Shown: piece by piece, positions 17,072 through 25,693 of the stretch | How the letters are laid out: each line of letters opens with the position of its first letter | How positions within the stretch are numbered: the first letter of the stretch is position 1 | Assembly: GCA_964609625.1 (NCBI GenBank) | Contig: CAZSRS010000034.1 | Location: forward strand, 1 to 47,465 | DNA from: G963674665 sp964609625 | GTDB lineage: Bacteria; Desulfobacterota; Desulfovibrionia; Desulfovibrionales; Desulfovibrionaceae | Length of the DNA stretch: 47,465 nt | Reading direction: 5' to 3' | Made by a program: the position numbers and the translations under genes | Notes under the pieces: model-generated | Told to the model about the DNA's origin: nothing | The model's database searches: none | The model's input: only the letters and a program-made list of their open reading frames with translations

Positions 17072-19690
17072 TTATTCCAATGCATGGCTGATGGCCTCGG
17101 AGATGATCGCCTTGCTGAAAGGTTTCATGAGCACCGCGGTGATACAATCCGCCGCCTCGGCCGCAGGAAACGCGCGCTCCCTGCCCGAGATCATCAGCAC
17201 CGGCAAGCCGGGGCACAGTTTCACCGCCGCTTTCGCCAACTCCAATCCGTTGGTTCCGGGCATGTCGAAATCCGTGATCAACAGCCTGAAGTCTCCAGGA
17301 TTGTCGACCAGTTCGTGCAAGGCGCGCTCCGCATCGCCGCAGGCCGTGACCTGATAGCCCAGACTTTCCAGCACGCGGGGGGTGGTGGCCAACTGATCCT
17401 CGTCATCCTCCACAAAGAGCAGCCGACCGGTACCCAACTTGGGCACGGCCGTCTCGGCCTGAATACTCTCGGACACGTTGGTGGGCATGGGCAGGAAGAC
17501 GTCGATGGTCGTACCTTCTCCCGGTTTGCTGCGCAGGCGCACTGCGCCCTTGTGATTCTTGACGATGCCGTGGACCACGGCCAGCCCCAGGCCCGTGCCC
17601 TCGCCTTTGTCCTTGGTGGTGAAGAACGGGTCGAAGACCTTGTCCATGATCTCGGACGGGATGCCCGGTCCATTGTCCGATACGGACAGGCGCAGGTAAT
17701 GTCCTTCCGGTACATCGAGCAGTTGGGCCCAGTCCGCGTCCAGGTCGTCCTCGGCCAGGCTGACCACGATACGCCCCCCTGTGTCGCGCATGGCTTGGTA
17801 GGAGTTGGTGCACAGGTTGAGAACGACCTGCAGGATCTGATGCGGGTCCGCGCTGATGATGCTGTCGTGGGAAGAAATGTCCAGGCAGAACACGATGTTG
17901 CGCGGCATGGAACGCTCCGCCAAGCTCACCGCCTCCCGCACGGTCTCGGCGATGTTGGCATTGAGGAAGCCTTCCCTCGTGGGGCGGCTGAAGGCCAGAA
18001 TCTGCTTGACCACACCGCTGCCCCGCCGGGCTGCCTTGATGACCCGCTCCAGATCCCGCCTGCTCGTCCCCTCGGGCAGGTCGAAAAGGGCCAGCTCCGC
18101 CGAGTTCAGGATCGCGGTGAGGATGTTGTTGAAGTCGTGGGCCACGCCCCCGGCCAGGGTACCGATGGCTTCCATGCGCTGCGACTGGATGAGTTGACGC
18201 TCCAGGCTCGCCTCCCGGGTGACGTTGTCCACGATGCTCAAGGTCCCGACAATGTTGCCGTTGAAGTTCTTCAACGGCACCTTGGTCACCTCCAGCACCA
18301 CCGGCTCGCCGTGGTCGTCGAGGTTAGGGGCGCGGTGCTTGAGCACGTGCTGGCCCGTGGCGACCACCTCCTGGTCCAGTGCCGTCATCCGCCTGCGGAA
18401 GTCGCTGTCCATGTGCACTTCCTGATCCGTGCGGTTGAGCAGACCCTCGGAGCCGTCCATGCCGTAGAAATCCATGAATGAGCGGTTCACGCCGAGGTAG
18501 CGCTGCTCCAGGTCTTTCCAGCAGATGTGCAGGGGAATGGTGTCCAGGAGCAATTCCAGAAAGGAGAGCTGCTCGGTGATCTCCTTTTCCACCGCCTTGC
18601 GGCGGATCACGCTGCGTACCAGCAGGACCGTGACCGTCATGAGCACGGCCAGGGAGACCATGATCGTCCAGAAGAGCTGCTTGTTCAGTTCGTAGAACGG
18701 GCTGGGCGCGTTGATGAAATGGCTCTCCCGAGGCAGCTTCTTCCTGTCGATCTTGCGGGACGTGAGCACACGATAGTCGAAGAGCAGCTCGGACTGTACT
18801 TCCTCCTGCACCGGAATGCTCCCCGCCCGTTCCCCGGCGAGCACGCGCAGGGCCAGTCGGGCCACGTCGTGGCCATGGCGCACGCCGCTCAGCAGCGGCC
18901 CGCCCACCTCGCCATGTCCGAGCAGGAAGGCCCAGTTGCTGTACAGCGGCACGCTGGAAGTCTGGGCGACCATGCCCGCGAGTTCGTCCGCCGAGTAGTA
19001 CATGCCGTTGATGTTCATGAACATCGGGATGAAGTAGATCATGGTGTCCGAGGACATGGCCGACACTGTCTTCAAGACGTCCTTCAGGTCGACGTCGCTC
19101 CAGAACTCGAAGTCCAGGCGGTCCTCGAAGAACGGAACCACCCGCTGGATCTGGGCTCGGATGGCCCGCCCGGTGATGGTCTCGTCGCCGATGACCACGG
19201 CGCGCCCGAGTCCTGGGTGCAGGTCCAGGGCGATCTCGAACAAGGTCTTGGGGTCGATGTTCTCGAGAACGCCCGTGATGTCGCGGCCGCGGATGCTCTC
19301 GGGATTGAAGGCATTCACGCCGCAGAAGACCATGGGTGTGTCCGGAAAGAGTTGTTCACCGTAGTCGAGGATGAAATTCATCGCGGCGTCGTCCGAGGCG
19401 ATGATCACATCGAACCGCTCCCTGGAGAACTTGCGCTCGTAGAGCCGGGCAAGCTCGGGTCCCATGCGCTCCAAGTCGTACTTCTTGGAGTCCATGTACT
19501 CGATCTGCAACTCGATCTGTTGGCCGCTCGCGCCAAGGGTTTCCCGGATACCCCGGAAAATGTCGTCCGACCAGGAATAGCCGTTGTGATAGGAGTTGAG
19601 ATACAGAACCATCTTCTTGCCCTGCCCCCAGCACAATGCCGGCGTCAGCAGGGCAATCGCGAGCACACATCCGAAACACCATCTGAACAT
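17072..19690 (-). CDS. Hybrid sensor histidine kinase with periplasmic ABC_sub_bind-type sensor
   Basis: The protein is 872 residues, starting at ATG 19690 with GGAGAGG. A signal-anchor (about residues 5-22) is followed by a periplasmic domain to about residue 335 resembling the ABC_sub_bind family (VLYLNSYHNGYSWSDDI, FCGVNAFNPESIRGRDITGV), then one membrane helix (LFWTIMVSLAVLMTVTVLLV), a PAS domain (LLLDTIPLHICWKDLEQRYLG), a HisKA domain with the phospho-acceptor His in AGGVAHDFNNILTAI, a HATPase (DNGPGIP, GEGTGLGLAVVHG), and a C-terminal receiver (LLFVEDDEDQLATTPRVL, LLITDFDMPGTNG). It likely senses a small carboxylate or related ligand and phosphorylates the adjacent sigma-54 regulator. 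It is transcribed divergently from the PFOR gene. Confidence 0.9.
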   Translation of the reverse strand: MFRWCFGCVLAIALLTPALCWGQGKKMVLYLNSYHNGYSWSDDIFRGIRETLGASGQQIELQIEYMDSKKYDLERMGPELARLYERKFSRERFDVIIASDDAAMNFILDYGEQLFPDTPMVFCGVNAFNPESIRGRDITGVLENIDPKTLFEIALDLHPGLGRAVVIGDETITGRAIRAQIQRVVPFFEDRLDFEFWSDVDLKDVLKTVSAMSSDTMIYFIPMFMNINGMYYSADELAGMVAQTSSVPLYSNWAFLLGHGEVGGPLLSGVRHGHDVARLALRVLAGERAGSIPVQEEVQSELLFDYRVLTSRKIDRKKLPRESHFINAPSPFYELNKQLFWTIMVSLAVLMTVTVLLVRSVIRRKAVEKEITEQLSFLELLLDTIPLHICWKDLEQRYLGVNRSFMDFYGMDGSEGLLNRTDQEVHMDSDFRRRMTALDQEVVATGQHVLKHRAPNLDDHGEPVVLEVTKVPLKNFNGNIVGTLSIVDNVTREASLERQLIQSQRMEAIGTLAGGVAHDFNNILTAILNSAELALFDLPEGTSRRDLERVIKAARRGSGVVKQILAFSRPTREGFLNANIAETVREAVSLAERSMPRNIVFCLDISSHDSIISADPHQILQVVLNLCTNSYQAMRDTGGRIVVSLAEDDLDADWAQLLDVPEGHYLRLSVSDNGPGIPSEIMDKVFDPFFTTKDKGEGTGLGLAVVHGIVKNHKGAVRLRSKPGEGTTIDVFLPMPTNVSESIQAETAVPKLGTGRLLFVEDDEDQLATTPRVLESLGYQVTACGDAERALHELVDNPGDFRLLITDFDMPGTNGLELAKAAVKLCPGLPVLMISGRERAFPAAEAADCITAVLMKPFSKAIISEAISHALE

Positions 19691-19900
19691 GACACCACCT
19701 CTCCGGCGGAAACCACCGGCGGGTATTTTTCAGGTCATGACCGCCCCCCTTGTACAGCCTGGTTGTCACCTTATTCAAATAATGGGCCAAGCCCTTCCCC
19801 GCGCGGGCGGCATGGTGCCGCGCACGTACAGAGCGGCCCGAGGGGCCCTCAGCCCCTCCCGTGGCTGGCGCCGTGTCGCGGACCGGAGCGCATCCGCGGG

Positions 19901-19985
19901 CCCTAGGGGAATCCGGAAACACCTTGGGGAATCCTTCTCTACCTTGCCGCTATTCTATTCCATAAGACCCCTAGGGGTAAATCCG
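19901..19985. repeat. Repeated CCTAGGGG/GGGGAATCC elements upstream of PFOR
   Basis: Three related elements: CCCTAGGGGAATCC at 19901-19914, CTTGGGGAATCC at 19923-19934, and ACCCCTAGGGGTAAATCC at 19967-19984. The last begins with a perfect 12-base palindrome at 19967-19978. The spacing of about 22 and 44 bases is near two and four helical turns. They lie 220-310 bases upstream of the sigma-54-like promoter, a suitable distance for enhancer sites of the adjacent regulator. This role is inferred. Confidence 0.4.
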
Positions 19986-20206
19986 TTTTTTCAGACCGAT
20001 CCAGTCCAACAGACAAGACGGGGTAACCTGCCGTCTCCAAAAACAATAGCCGTCAGCGGCTTGGCTCCGCTCCCCTGGGAAGCAGGCTGAAAGCCCCCAC
20101 CACCCTCCCTCCCAATCCTGGAATTCAGACAGATGCACAGCCTGGAGTCTGGCCGACGGGTCGTTGCAGCCGCAAAAGCCACCGCCGGACAGAGCCTGCC
20201 GGACAC

Positions 20207-20222
20207 TGGCACGCAATTTGTT
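20207..20222 (+). promoter_or_regulatory. Candidate sigma-54 promoter for the PFOR operon
   Basis: TGGCACG at 20207-20213, four bases, then TTGTT at 20218-20222. This matches the sigma-54 consensus TGGCACG-N4-TTGCW except that the -12 GC is GT. It lies 37 bases before the ATG, and GGAG of the ribosome-binding site follows at 20251-20254. The adjacent gene pair encodes a sigma-54 activator, which supports the call. Confidence 0.55.
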
Positions 20223-20259
20223 CTTGCTGTTTTCAATTCCCAAACACGCAGGAGAGACC

Positions 20260-23200
20260 ATGACCCAACGCACAGTGACCATAGACGGCAACACCGCGGC
20301 GGCACACGTGGCCTACGCCCTGAGCGAGGCTGCTGCCATCTACCCCATCACGCCATCCTCGACAATGGCCGAGCTGGCCGATGAATGGGCGTCCCAGGGA
20401 CGGACAACCATCTTCGGCCAGCCCCTGGCCATCCGCGAGATGCAATCCGAGGCAGGAGCCGCCGGAGCGGTGCACGGTTCCCTGGCAGCCGGAGCCCTGA
20501 CCGTGACCTTCACGGCCTCCCAGGGCTTGCTGCTGATGATCCCCAACATGTACAAGATCGCCGGAGAACTCCTTCCCGCCGTGTTTCACGTCTCGGCCAG
20601 GGCCCTGGCCACCCACGCCCTGTCCATCTTCGGCGACCATTCGGACGTCTATGCCTGCCGCCAGACCGGCTTCGCACTGCTCGCCTCGTCCTCGGTGCAG
20701 GAGGCCCACGACCTGGCCCTGGCCGCGCACCTCGCCGCCATGGCCTCCAGCGTGCCCTTCCTGCACTTCTTCGACGGGTTCCGCACCTCCCACGAAATCC
20801 AGAAGATCCAGATCCTGGACTACGCGGATATGGCCGGGCTGGTGGATCATGAGGCCATCACCGCGTTCCGTGCCCGCTCCATGAACCCTGAACACCCCCA
20901 CACCAGGGGCACGGCCCAGAATCCGGACATCTATTTCCAGGGGCGGGAGGCCTCCAACCCCTTCTATCTGCGCCTGCCGGACATCGTCACAGCCAGCCTG
21001 GACAAGGTGGCTGCGGTCACCGGACGCCGCTACTCCCTGTTCGACTTCTACGGCGTGCCCGACGCCGAGCGCGTGGTCGTGGCCATGGGCTCGGCCTGCG
21101 AAACCCTGGCCGAAGTGGTGGACCACCTCACGGCCAAGGGCGAAAAGGTGGGTCTGGTGAAGGTCAGGCTCTACCGTCCCTTTGCGGCTTCCGCCCTGCT
21201 GGCCGCCCTGCCCGCCGGCTGCCGGACGGTTTCGGTCCTGGACCGCGCCAAGGAGCCCGGCGCTCCGGGCGAACCCCTGTACCTGGACGTCTGCCAGGCA
21301 GTGCTCGAGGCCGAACTCCCGGTGCGTGTGGTCGGGGGGCGGTACGGCCTGGGTTCCAAGGAGTTCACCCCGGCCATGGCCGCCGCGGTCTTCGCGAACA
21401 TGGCAGCGCCCCAACCCAGGAACCGTTTCAGCGTGGGCATCGAGGACGACGTGACCCACTCCTCCCTGACCCTCGATCCCTCGTTCCCGGACACCACTCC
21501 CTCGGGTACCATCCAGTGCACCTTCTGGGGCCTGGGCGCGGACGGTACCGTAGGCGCCAACAAGGAAGCCATCAAGATCATCGGGGACAACACCCCGCTC
21601 TATGCCCAGGGCTATTTCGCCTACGATTCCAAGAAGTCCGGCGGGCTCACCGTGTCCCACCTGCGCTTCGGGGAGAAGCCCATCACCTCCACCTACCTGG
21701 TGGGGCAGGCCGACTACGTGGCCTGCCACAACCCGGCCTATGTAAACCAGTACGACATGCTCGCCGCGGCCAAGCCCGGCGGCATCTTCGTGCTCAACGC
21801 GCCGTGGGACATGGCCCAGATGCAGATGCGGCTGCCTGCGTCGGTGAAGCGGACCGTGGCTGCCAAGAAGCTGCGCTTCTTCACCATCGACGCGGTGAAG
21901 ATAGCGGCCGAGGTGGGCCTGGGCGGCCGCATCAACATGATCATGCAGACCGCCTTCTTCAAGCTGGCCGGCGTGCTGCCCTTCGAAAAAGCCGTGGAGC
22001 TGCTCAAGAAGTCCATCCACAAGGCCTACGGCAAGAAGGGCGAGAAGATCGTGAACATGAACATCCAGGCCGTGGACCGCGCCGTGGACGGGCTGGTGGA
22101 GGTCTACTGGCCGGAATCCTGGAAGGACGAAATCGACAGGCCCGAGTCGGAGCGTGACGAGCCGGCTTTCATCGCCACAGTGATGCGCCCCATGCTGGCC
22201 CAGCAGGGCGACGCCCTGCCGGTTTCGGCGTTCACCCCGGACGGCGTCTTCCCTCCGGGCACCTCGCAATACGAGAAGCGGGGCGTGGCCATCAACGTGC
22301 CCGAGTGGATCCCGGGCAACTGCATCCAGTGCAACCAGTGCGCCTTTGTCTGCCCTCACTCGGCACTGCTGCCGGTGCTGGCCACGGACGGAGAACTGGC
22401 CGAAGCGCCCGAGGGTTTCGAGGCCCCGGCGGCCAAGGGCAAGGCCCTGGAAGGGCACTTTTTCCGCATCCAGCTCGCTCCCCTGGACTGCATGGGCTGC
22501 GGCAACTGCGCGGACATCTGTCCGGCCAAGGAAAAAGCCCTGGTGATGCGCCCCCTGGAGTCCCAGATCGGCCAGGCGGAGCTGTACACCTTCGGCAGGA
22601 GCATCCCCGCCAAGACCGGCCTCGTCTCCAGACACACGGTCAAGGGCAGCCAGTTCGCGCCGGCGCTCATGGAGTTCTCCGGAGCCTGCGCCGGTTGCGG
22701 CGAGACACCCTATGTCCGGGTGCTGACCCAACTCTTCGGCGAGCGCATGATCGTGGCCAACGCCACGGGTTGTTCCTCCATCTGGGGTGGATCCGCCCCC
22801 AGCACCCCCTACCGGAGCAATGCCGACGGGCACGGCCCTGCCTGGGGCAATTCCTTGTTCGAGGACGCAGCCGAGTTCGGTTACGGCATCGGCCTGGGGC
22901 TCCTGACGCGGCGGGAGCATTTGACACGGCTGGTGCAAGCGGCCCTGGCCAACGGTGTCACCGGCGAGCAGCGCACGGCCCTGGAGCAATGGTACGCGGG
23001 CAGGAACGACGCCGTCGCTTCCCGCGAGGTCGGCGACCGGCTCAAGACCCTGCTGGCGGGCGAGCAACACGGTCTGCTGGCCGAGATCGCCGCGGCCTCG
23101 GACCTGTTCGTCAAGAAGTCCCTGTGGGTCTTCGGCGGCGACGGCTGGGCCTACGACATCGGCTACGGCGGCCTGGACCATGTCCTGGCCTCGGGCGAGG

Positions 23201-23874
23201 ACATCAATGTCCTGGTCCTGGACACCGAGGTTTACTCCAACACCGGTGGCCAGTCCTCCAAAGCCACGCCCACCGGCGCCGTGGCCAAGTTCGCCGCGGC
23301 CGGCAAGCGCACGGGCAAGAAGGACCTGGCCCGGATGCTCATGAGCTACGGCTCGGTCTACGTGGCCACTGTGGGCATGGGCGCGGACAAGAACCAGTTC
23401 CTCAAGGCCGTGACCGAGGCCGAATCCTATGCCGGCCCGGCCATTGTCATCGCCTACGCGCCCTGCATCAACCAGGGCATCCGCAAGGGCATGGGCAAGA
23501 CCCAGGAGGAGACGCGCCTGGCCGTGTCCAGCGGCTACTGGCCCCTGTTCCGTTTTGATCCCCGGCGCAAGGAACAAGGACTCAACCCCTTGCTGATCGA
23601 TTCCAAGACCCCGGACGGCAGCCTGCAGCAATTCCTTTCCGGCGAAAACCGCTTTGGTTCGCTGGAGCGCATGCTCCCCGAGGTCTCCCGGAACCTGCGC
23701 GCTGCAATCGAGTGCCAGGTACTGGAGCGCTGGCGGATACTCACTGAAATGGCCTCGGTTCCGGCACCGGCGTCGGAAGACTCCGGCTCCGAAGCCTGCG
23801 AGACCGCCGGAGTCGCGGAGACGGCCCGTCCCAACTCGGGCGCGCCCTGTGACGACGGCAGGGCCGGCAACTGA
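20260..23874 (+). CDS. por: Pyruvate:ferredoxin (flavodoxin) oxidoreductase, single-chain
   Basis: The protein is 1204 residues, starting at ATG 20260 (MTQRTVTIDGNTAAAHVAYA) with GGAG upstream; a longer frame to 20164 is unlikely. It oxidises pyruvate and CoA to acetyl-CoA and CO2, reducing ferredoxin, in the cytoplasm. Domain order matches the Desulfovibrio homodimeric enzyme: domain I (YPITPSSTMAELADEW), domain II (FCxG-like regions), a gamma domain (GLGADGTVGANKEAIKIIG), an inserted ferredoxin domain with two [4Fe-4S] motifs (NCIQCNQCAFVCPHSA and CMGCGNCADICPAKEKAL), and the thiamine-diphosphate domain with CAGCGETPY, NATGCSSIWGGSAPSTPY and GDGWAYDIGYGGLDHVL plus VYSNTGGQSSKATPTGA. It is the first gene of the long plus-strand operon and receives pyruvate from the lactate dehydrogenase downstream. 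Confidence 0.97.
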   Translation: MTQRTVTIDGNTAAAHVAYALSEAAAIYPITPSSTMAELADEWASQGRTTIFGQPLAIREMQSEAGAAGAVHGSLAAGALTVTFTASQGLLLMIPNMYKIAGELLPAVFHVSARALATHALSIFGDHSDVYACRQTGFALLASSSVQEAHDLALAAHLAAMASSVPFLHFFDGFRTSHEIQKIQILDYADMAGLVDHEAITAFRARSMNPEHPHTRGTAQNPDIYFQGREASNPFYLRLPDIVTASLDKVAAVTGRRYSLFDFYGVPDAERVVVAMGSACETLAEVVDHLTAKGEKVGLVKVRLYRPFAASALLAALPAGCRTVSVLDRAKEPGAPGEPLYLDVCQAVLEAELPVRVVGGRYGLGSKEFTPAMAAAVFANMAAPQPRNRFSVGIEDDVTHSSLTLDPSFPDTTPSGTIQCTFWGLGADGTVGANKEAIKIIGDNTPLYAQGYFAYDSKKSGGLTVSHLRFGEKPITSTYLVGQADYVACHNPAYVNQYDMLAAAKPGGIFVLNAPWDMAQMQMRLPASVKRTVAAKKLRFFTIDAVKIAAEVGLGGRINMIMQTAFFKLAGVLPFEKAVELLKKSIHKAYGKKGEKIVNMNIQAVDRAVDGLVEVYWPESWKDEIDRPESERDEPAFIATVMRPMLAQQGDALPVSAFTPDGVFPPGTSQYEKRGVAINVPEWIPGNCIQCNQCAFVCPHSALLPVLATDGELAEAPEGFEAPAAKGKALEGHFFRIQLAPLDCMGCGNCADICPAKEKALVMRPLESQIGQAELYTFGRSIPAKTGLVSRHTVKGSQFAPALMEFSGACAGCGETPYVRVLTQLFGERMIVANATGCSSIWGGSAPSTPYRSNADGHGPAWGNSLFEDAAEFGYGIGLGLLTRREHLTRLVQAALANGVTGEQRTALEQWYAGRNDAVASREVGDRLKTLLAGEQHGLLAEIAAASDLFVKKSLWVFGGDGWAYDIGYGGLDHVLASGEDINVLVLDTEVYSNTGGQSSKATPTGAVAKFAAAGKRTGKKDLARMLMSYGSVYVATVGMGADKNQFLKAVTEAESYAGPAIVIAYAPCINQGIRKGMGKTQEETRLAVSSGYWPLFRFDPRRKEQGLNPLLIDSKTPDGSLQQFLSGENRFGSLERMLPEVSRNLRAAIECQVLERWRILTEMASVPAPASEDSGSEACETAGVAETARPNSGAPCDDGRAGN

Positions 23875-23949
23875 TCCACTCCCCTCAACGCAACACGTCA
23901 AGGCTATGGCTTGTCGTTCAATTCCACCGACCCCAAGGAGGTCACACTG

Positions 23950-25095
23950 ATGAAACGTGCGTTTGTAATCCTGTTTTCGGCGCTCTTGCTTGCGACCATG
24001 GTCCTCCCGGCCCATGCGGCTCGAGAGAAATTCGGCGTGGACAAGCGCCACGATGCGGTCAAGAAGGCCGACGTGAAGCCCTCCACCGAAACCTTCAAGT
24101 GGAAGATGGTCATGCCCTGGGACAAGGGGCTGCTCTTCTACGACATCGCGGTCCACTTCTGCGACACGGTGCGCCTGGCCTCGGGCGGTCGCCTGGACAT
24201 CCGGCCCATGAGCGCCGGTGAGCTGGTGCCGGCCATGCAATCCTTCGACGCCGTGTCCCAGGGTTCGGCCGAGGTGGGCCATGACTGGGCCGGGTACTGG
24301 AAAGGCAAGGACGAGGCCTTCGTGCCCCTTGCCGACGTGCCCTTCGGTCTGGACAGCGAAGGCTACAACATCTGGCTGTACGAACGCGGCGGCCTGCAGA
24401 TGGCCCAGGAACTGTACGGCGCCTACAACCTCTTCGCCCTGCCCTGCGGACAGACCGGTCAGGACATGGGTATCTCCTCCAACAAGCGGGCCACGAAGAT
24501 GGAAGACTTCAAGGGTATGAAGGTCCGCACCGTGGGCTGGTACATGGACATCTTGAACAATCTGGGCGCCGCCGCCACCCCCATGCCCGGCGGTGAAGTC
24601 TACCTGGCCCTGGAACGCGGCGTCATCGACGGTGCCGAATTTTCCGCCCCGGCCATGAACTACCCCATGGGCTTCGACGACATCACCAAGTACTCCATCA
24701 GCCCCGGCGTGCACCAGCCCGCCTCCCAGTGCTACGTGTTCTTCAACCAGGACGCCTACAACAAGCTACCCGAAGACCTGAAGTGGATCGTGGACACCGC
24801 GGCCAAGGAAACCCAGCTCTGGTCCTACAACTGGATGCAGGGACTCAACGCCGAAGCCATCGAGATCCTCAAGGAGAAGGTGGAGTTCGTGCAGATGGAT
24901 CCCGAGACCCTGATCGAGTTCCGCAAGACCACCCAGGCCTACCTTGAAGACCTCAAGACCAAGCATGCCAACGCCAAAAAGATTCTCGATTCCCAGGATG
25001 CGTTCGTGAAGGAGTTCGAGACCTGGCGCGCCGCCCGCGGTGGCGTGGCCCCCTGGACCTACGAGACCTACATCAGCGGCAAACTGTTCCAGTAA
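23950..25095 (+). CDS. TRAP transporter substrate-binding protein (DctP family, 2-oxo/2-hydroxy acid type)
   Basis: The protein is 381 residues. The start is ATG 23950, seven bases after a perfect AAGGAGGT; the frame opens earlier at 23911 but without a better site. A signal peptide is clear (positive start, hydrophobic core, PAHAA cleavage region near residue 23). The periplasmic part has the DctP fold marks GELVPAMQSFDAVSQGSAEVGH and GMKVRTVGWYMDILNNLGA, and then PMPGGEVYLALERGVIDGAE followed by GFDDITKY and PGVHQP. This block is characteristic of the subgroup that binds monocarboxylic 2-oxo and 2-hydroxy acids such as pyruvate or lactate. With DctQ and DctM directly downstream it would form a sodium- or proton-driven uptake system. 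Lactate is the likely substrate from context; it is not proved. Confidence 0.88.
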   Translation: MKRAFVILFSALLLATMVLPAHAAREKFGVDKRHDAVKKADVKPSTETFKWKMVMPWDKGLLFYDIAVHFCDTVRLASGGRLDIRPMSAGELVPAMQSFDAVSQGSAEVGHDWAGYWKGKDEAFVPLADVPFGLDSEGYNIWLYERGGLQMAQELYGAYNLFALPCGQTGQDMGISSNKRATKMEDFKGMKVRTVGWYMDILNNLGAAATPMPGGEVYLALERGVIDGAEFSAPAMNYPMGFDDITKYSISPGVHQPASQCYVFFNQDAYNKLPEDLKWIVDTAAKETQLWSYNWMQGLNAEAIEILKEKVEFVQMDPETLIEFRKTTQAYLEDLKTKHANAKKILDSQDAFVKEFETWRAARGGVAPWTYETYISGKLFQ

Positions 25096-25161
25096 CCACC
25101 AAACCGGGTGGCCGCGCCTCACCTCCTCCAGGTGCGGCCACCCCCATCCAAGGGAGTGGAA

Positions 25162-25662
25162 ATGGACGCCATCGCCACCTTCATCAACAAGCTCAACGAA
25201 TTTTTCGGCAAGGCCGGCGCACTGCTGCTGTTGCCGCTCCTGGCCGTGGTCTTCTTCGAGATCGTCATGCGCTACGTCTTCAACGCGCCCACTGTCTGGG
25301 GTTTCGAGACCACCCTATTCATCTACGGCCTAAACTACATGCTCGGCCTGGGCATGACCGAGGGGCGGGGCGGGCACGTGACCGTGGACGTCCTGACCAT
25401 GCGCCTGTCCCCCCGACGCAGGGCGCTTCTGGGCATTATCACCTATTCCACGATTTTTCTTCCGGTCTGGCTCTGCCTGAGCATCTGGACCACAAAGTAC
25501 GCCCTGAAGTCCACCTCGCTTCTGGAGCGCAACTCCACGAGCTGGAACCCTCAGGTCTGGCCCATCAAGCTGCTCATGGCCCTGGGCGTGATCCTGCTCT
25601 TCCTGCAAGGCATCTCGAGCCTCATCCGGCACATCGAAACCTATCGGGGACTCAAGAAGTAG
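25162..25662 (+). CDS. dctQ: TRAP transporter small membrane subunit (DctQ)
   Basis: The protein is 166 residues, starting at ATG 25162 preceded by GGGAGTGG. There are four predicted transmembrane helices, the first with LLLLPLLAVVFFEIVMRYVF, including the VxxRYVFN element common in DctQ, then WGFETTLFIYGLNYMLG, which resembles the conserved (W)xxE motif. The small size and the GHVTVDVL segment fit the family. It sits 66 bases after dctP and 31 bases before dctM, so the three make one transporter operon unit. Confidence 0.88.
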   Translation: MDAIATFINKLNEFFGKAGALLLLPLLAVVFFEIVMRYVFNAPTVWGFETTLFIYGLNYMLGLGMTEGRGGHVTVDVLTMRLSPRRRALLGIITYSTIFLPVWLCLSIWTTKYALKSTSLLERNSTSWNPQVWPIKLLMALGVILLFLQGISSLIRHIETYRGLKK

Positions 25663-25693
25663 CCCCAGACCATCAACCACAAGGTGCACTCTC

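Larger units (their letters stand above)
19691..20259. other. 569-base divergent regulatory region between sensor kinase and PFOR genes
   Basis: No gene is convincing here. It contains several GC-rich hairpins, for example GAGGGG/CCCCTC around 19840-19860 and AGACGG/CCGTCT at 20016-20036. It also holds a set of similar elements around CCCTAGGGG (19901-19985) and a sigma-54-like promoter at 20207-20222. The length and structure suggest an activator-binding region plus a PFOR leader. Confidence 0.6.

Noticed and set aside
20010..20140. A known riboswitch or 6S RNA in the PFOR leader
   Set aside because: Hairpins are present, but none of the conserved core sequences of TPP, cobalamin or other familiar riboswitches, or a 6S RNA closing stem, could be found by eye.
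20233..24714. A very long open frame on the minus strand (about 1490 codons) opposite PFOR and the TRAP binding protein gene
   Set aside because: It is a by-product of GC-rich codon bias on the other strand. The plus-strand products are complete, recognisable proteins; the antisense frame has no recognisable domain.
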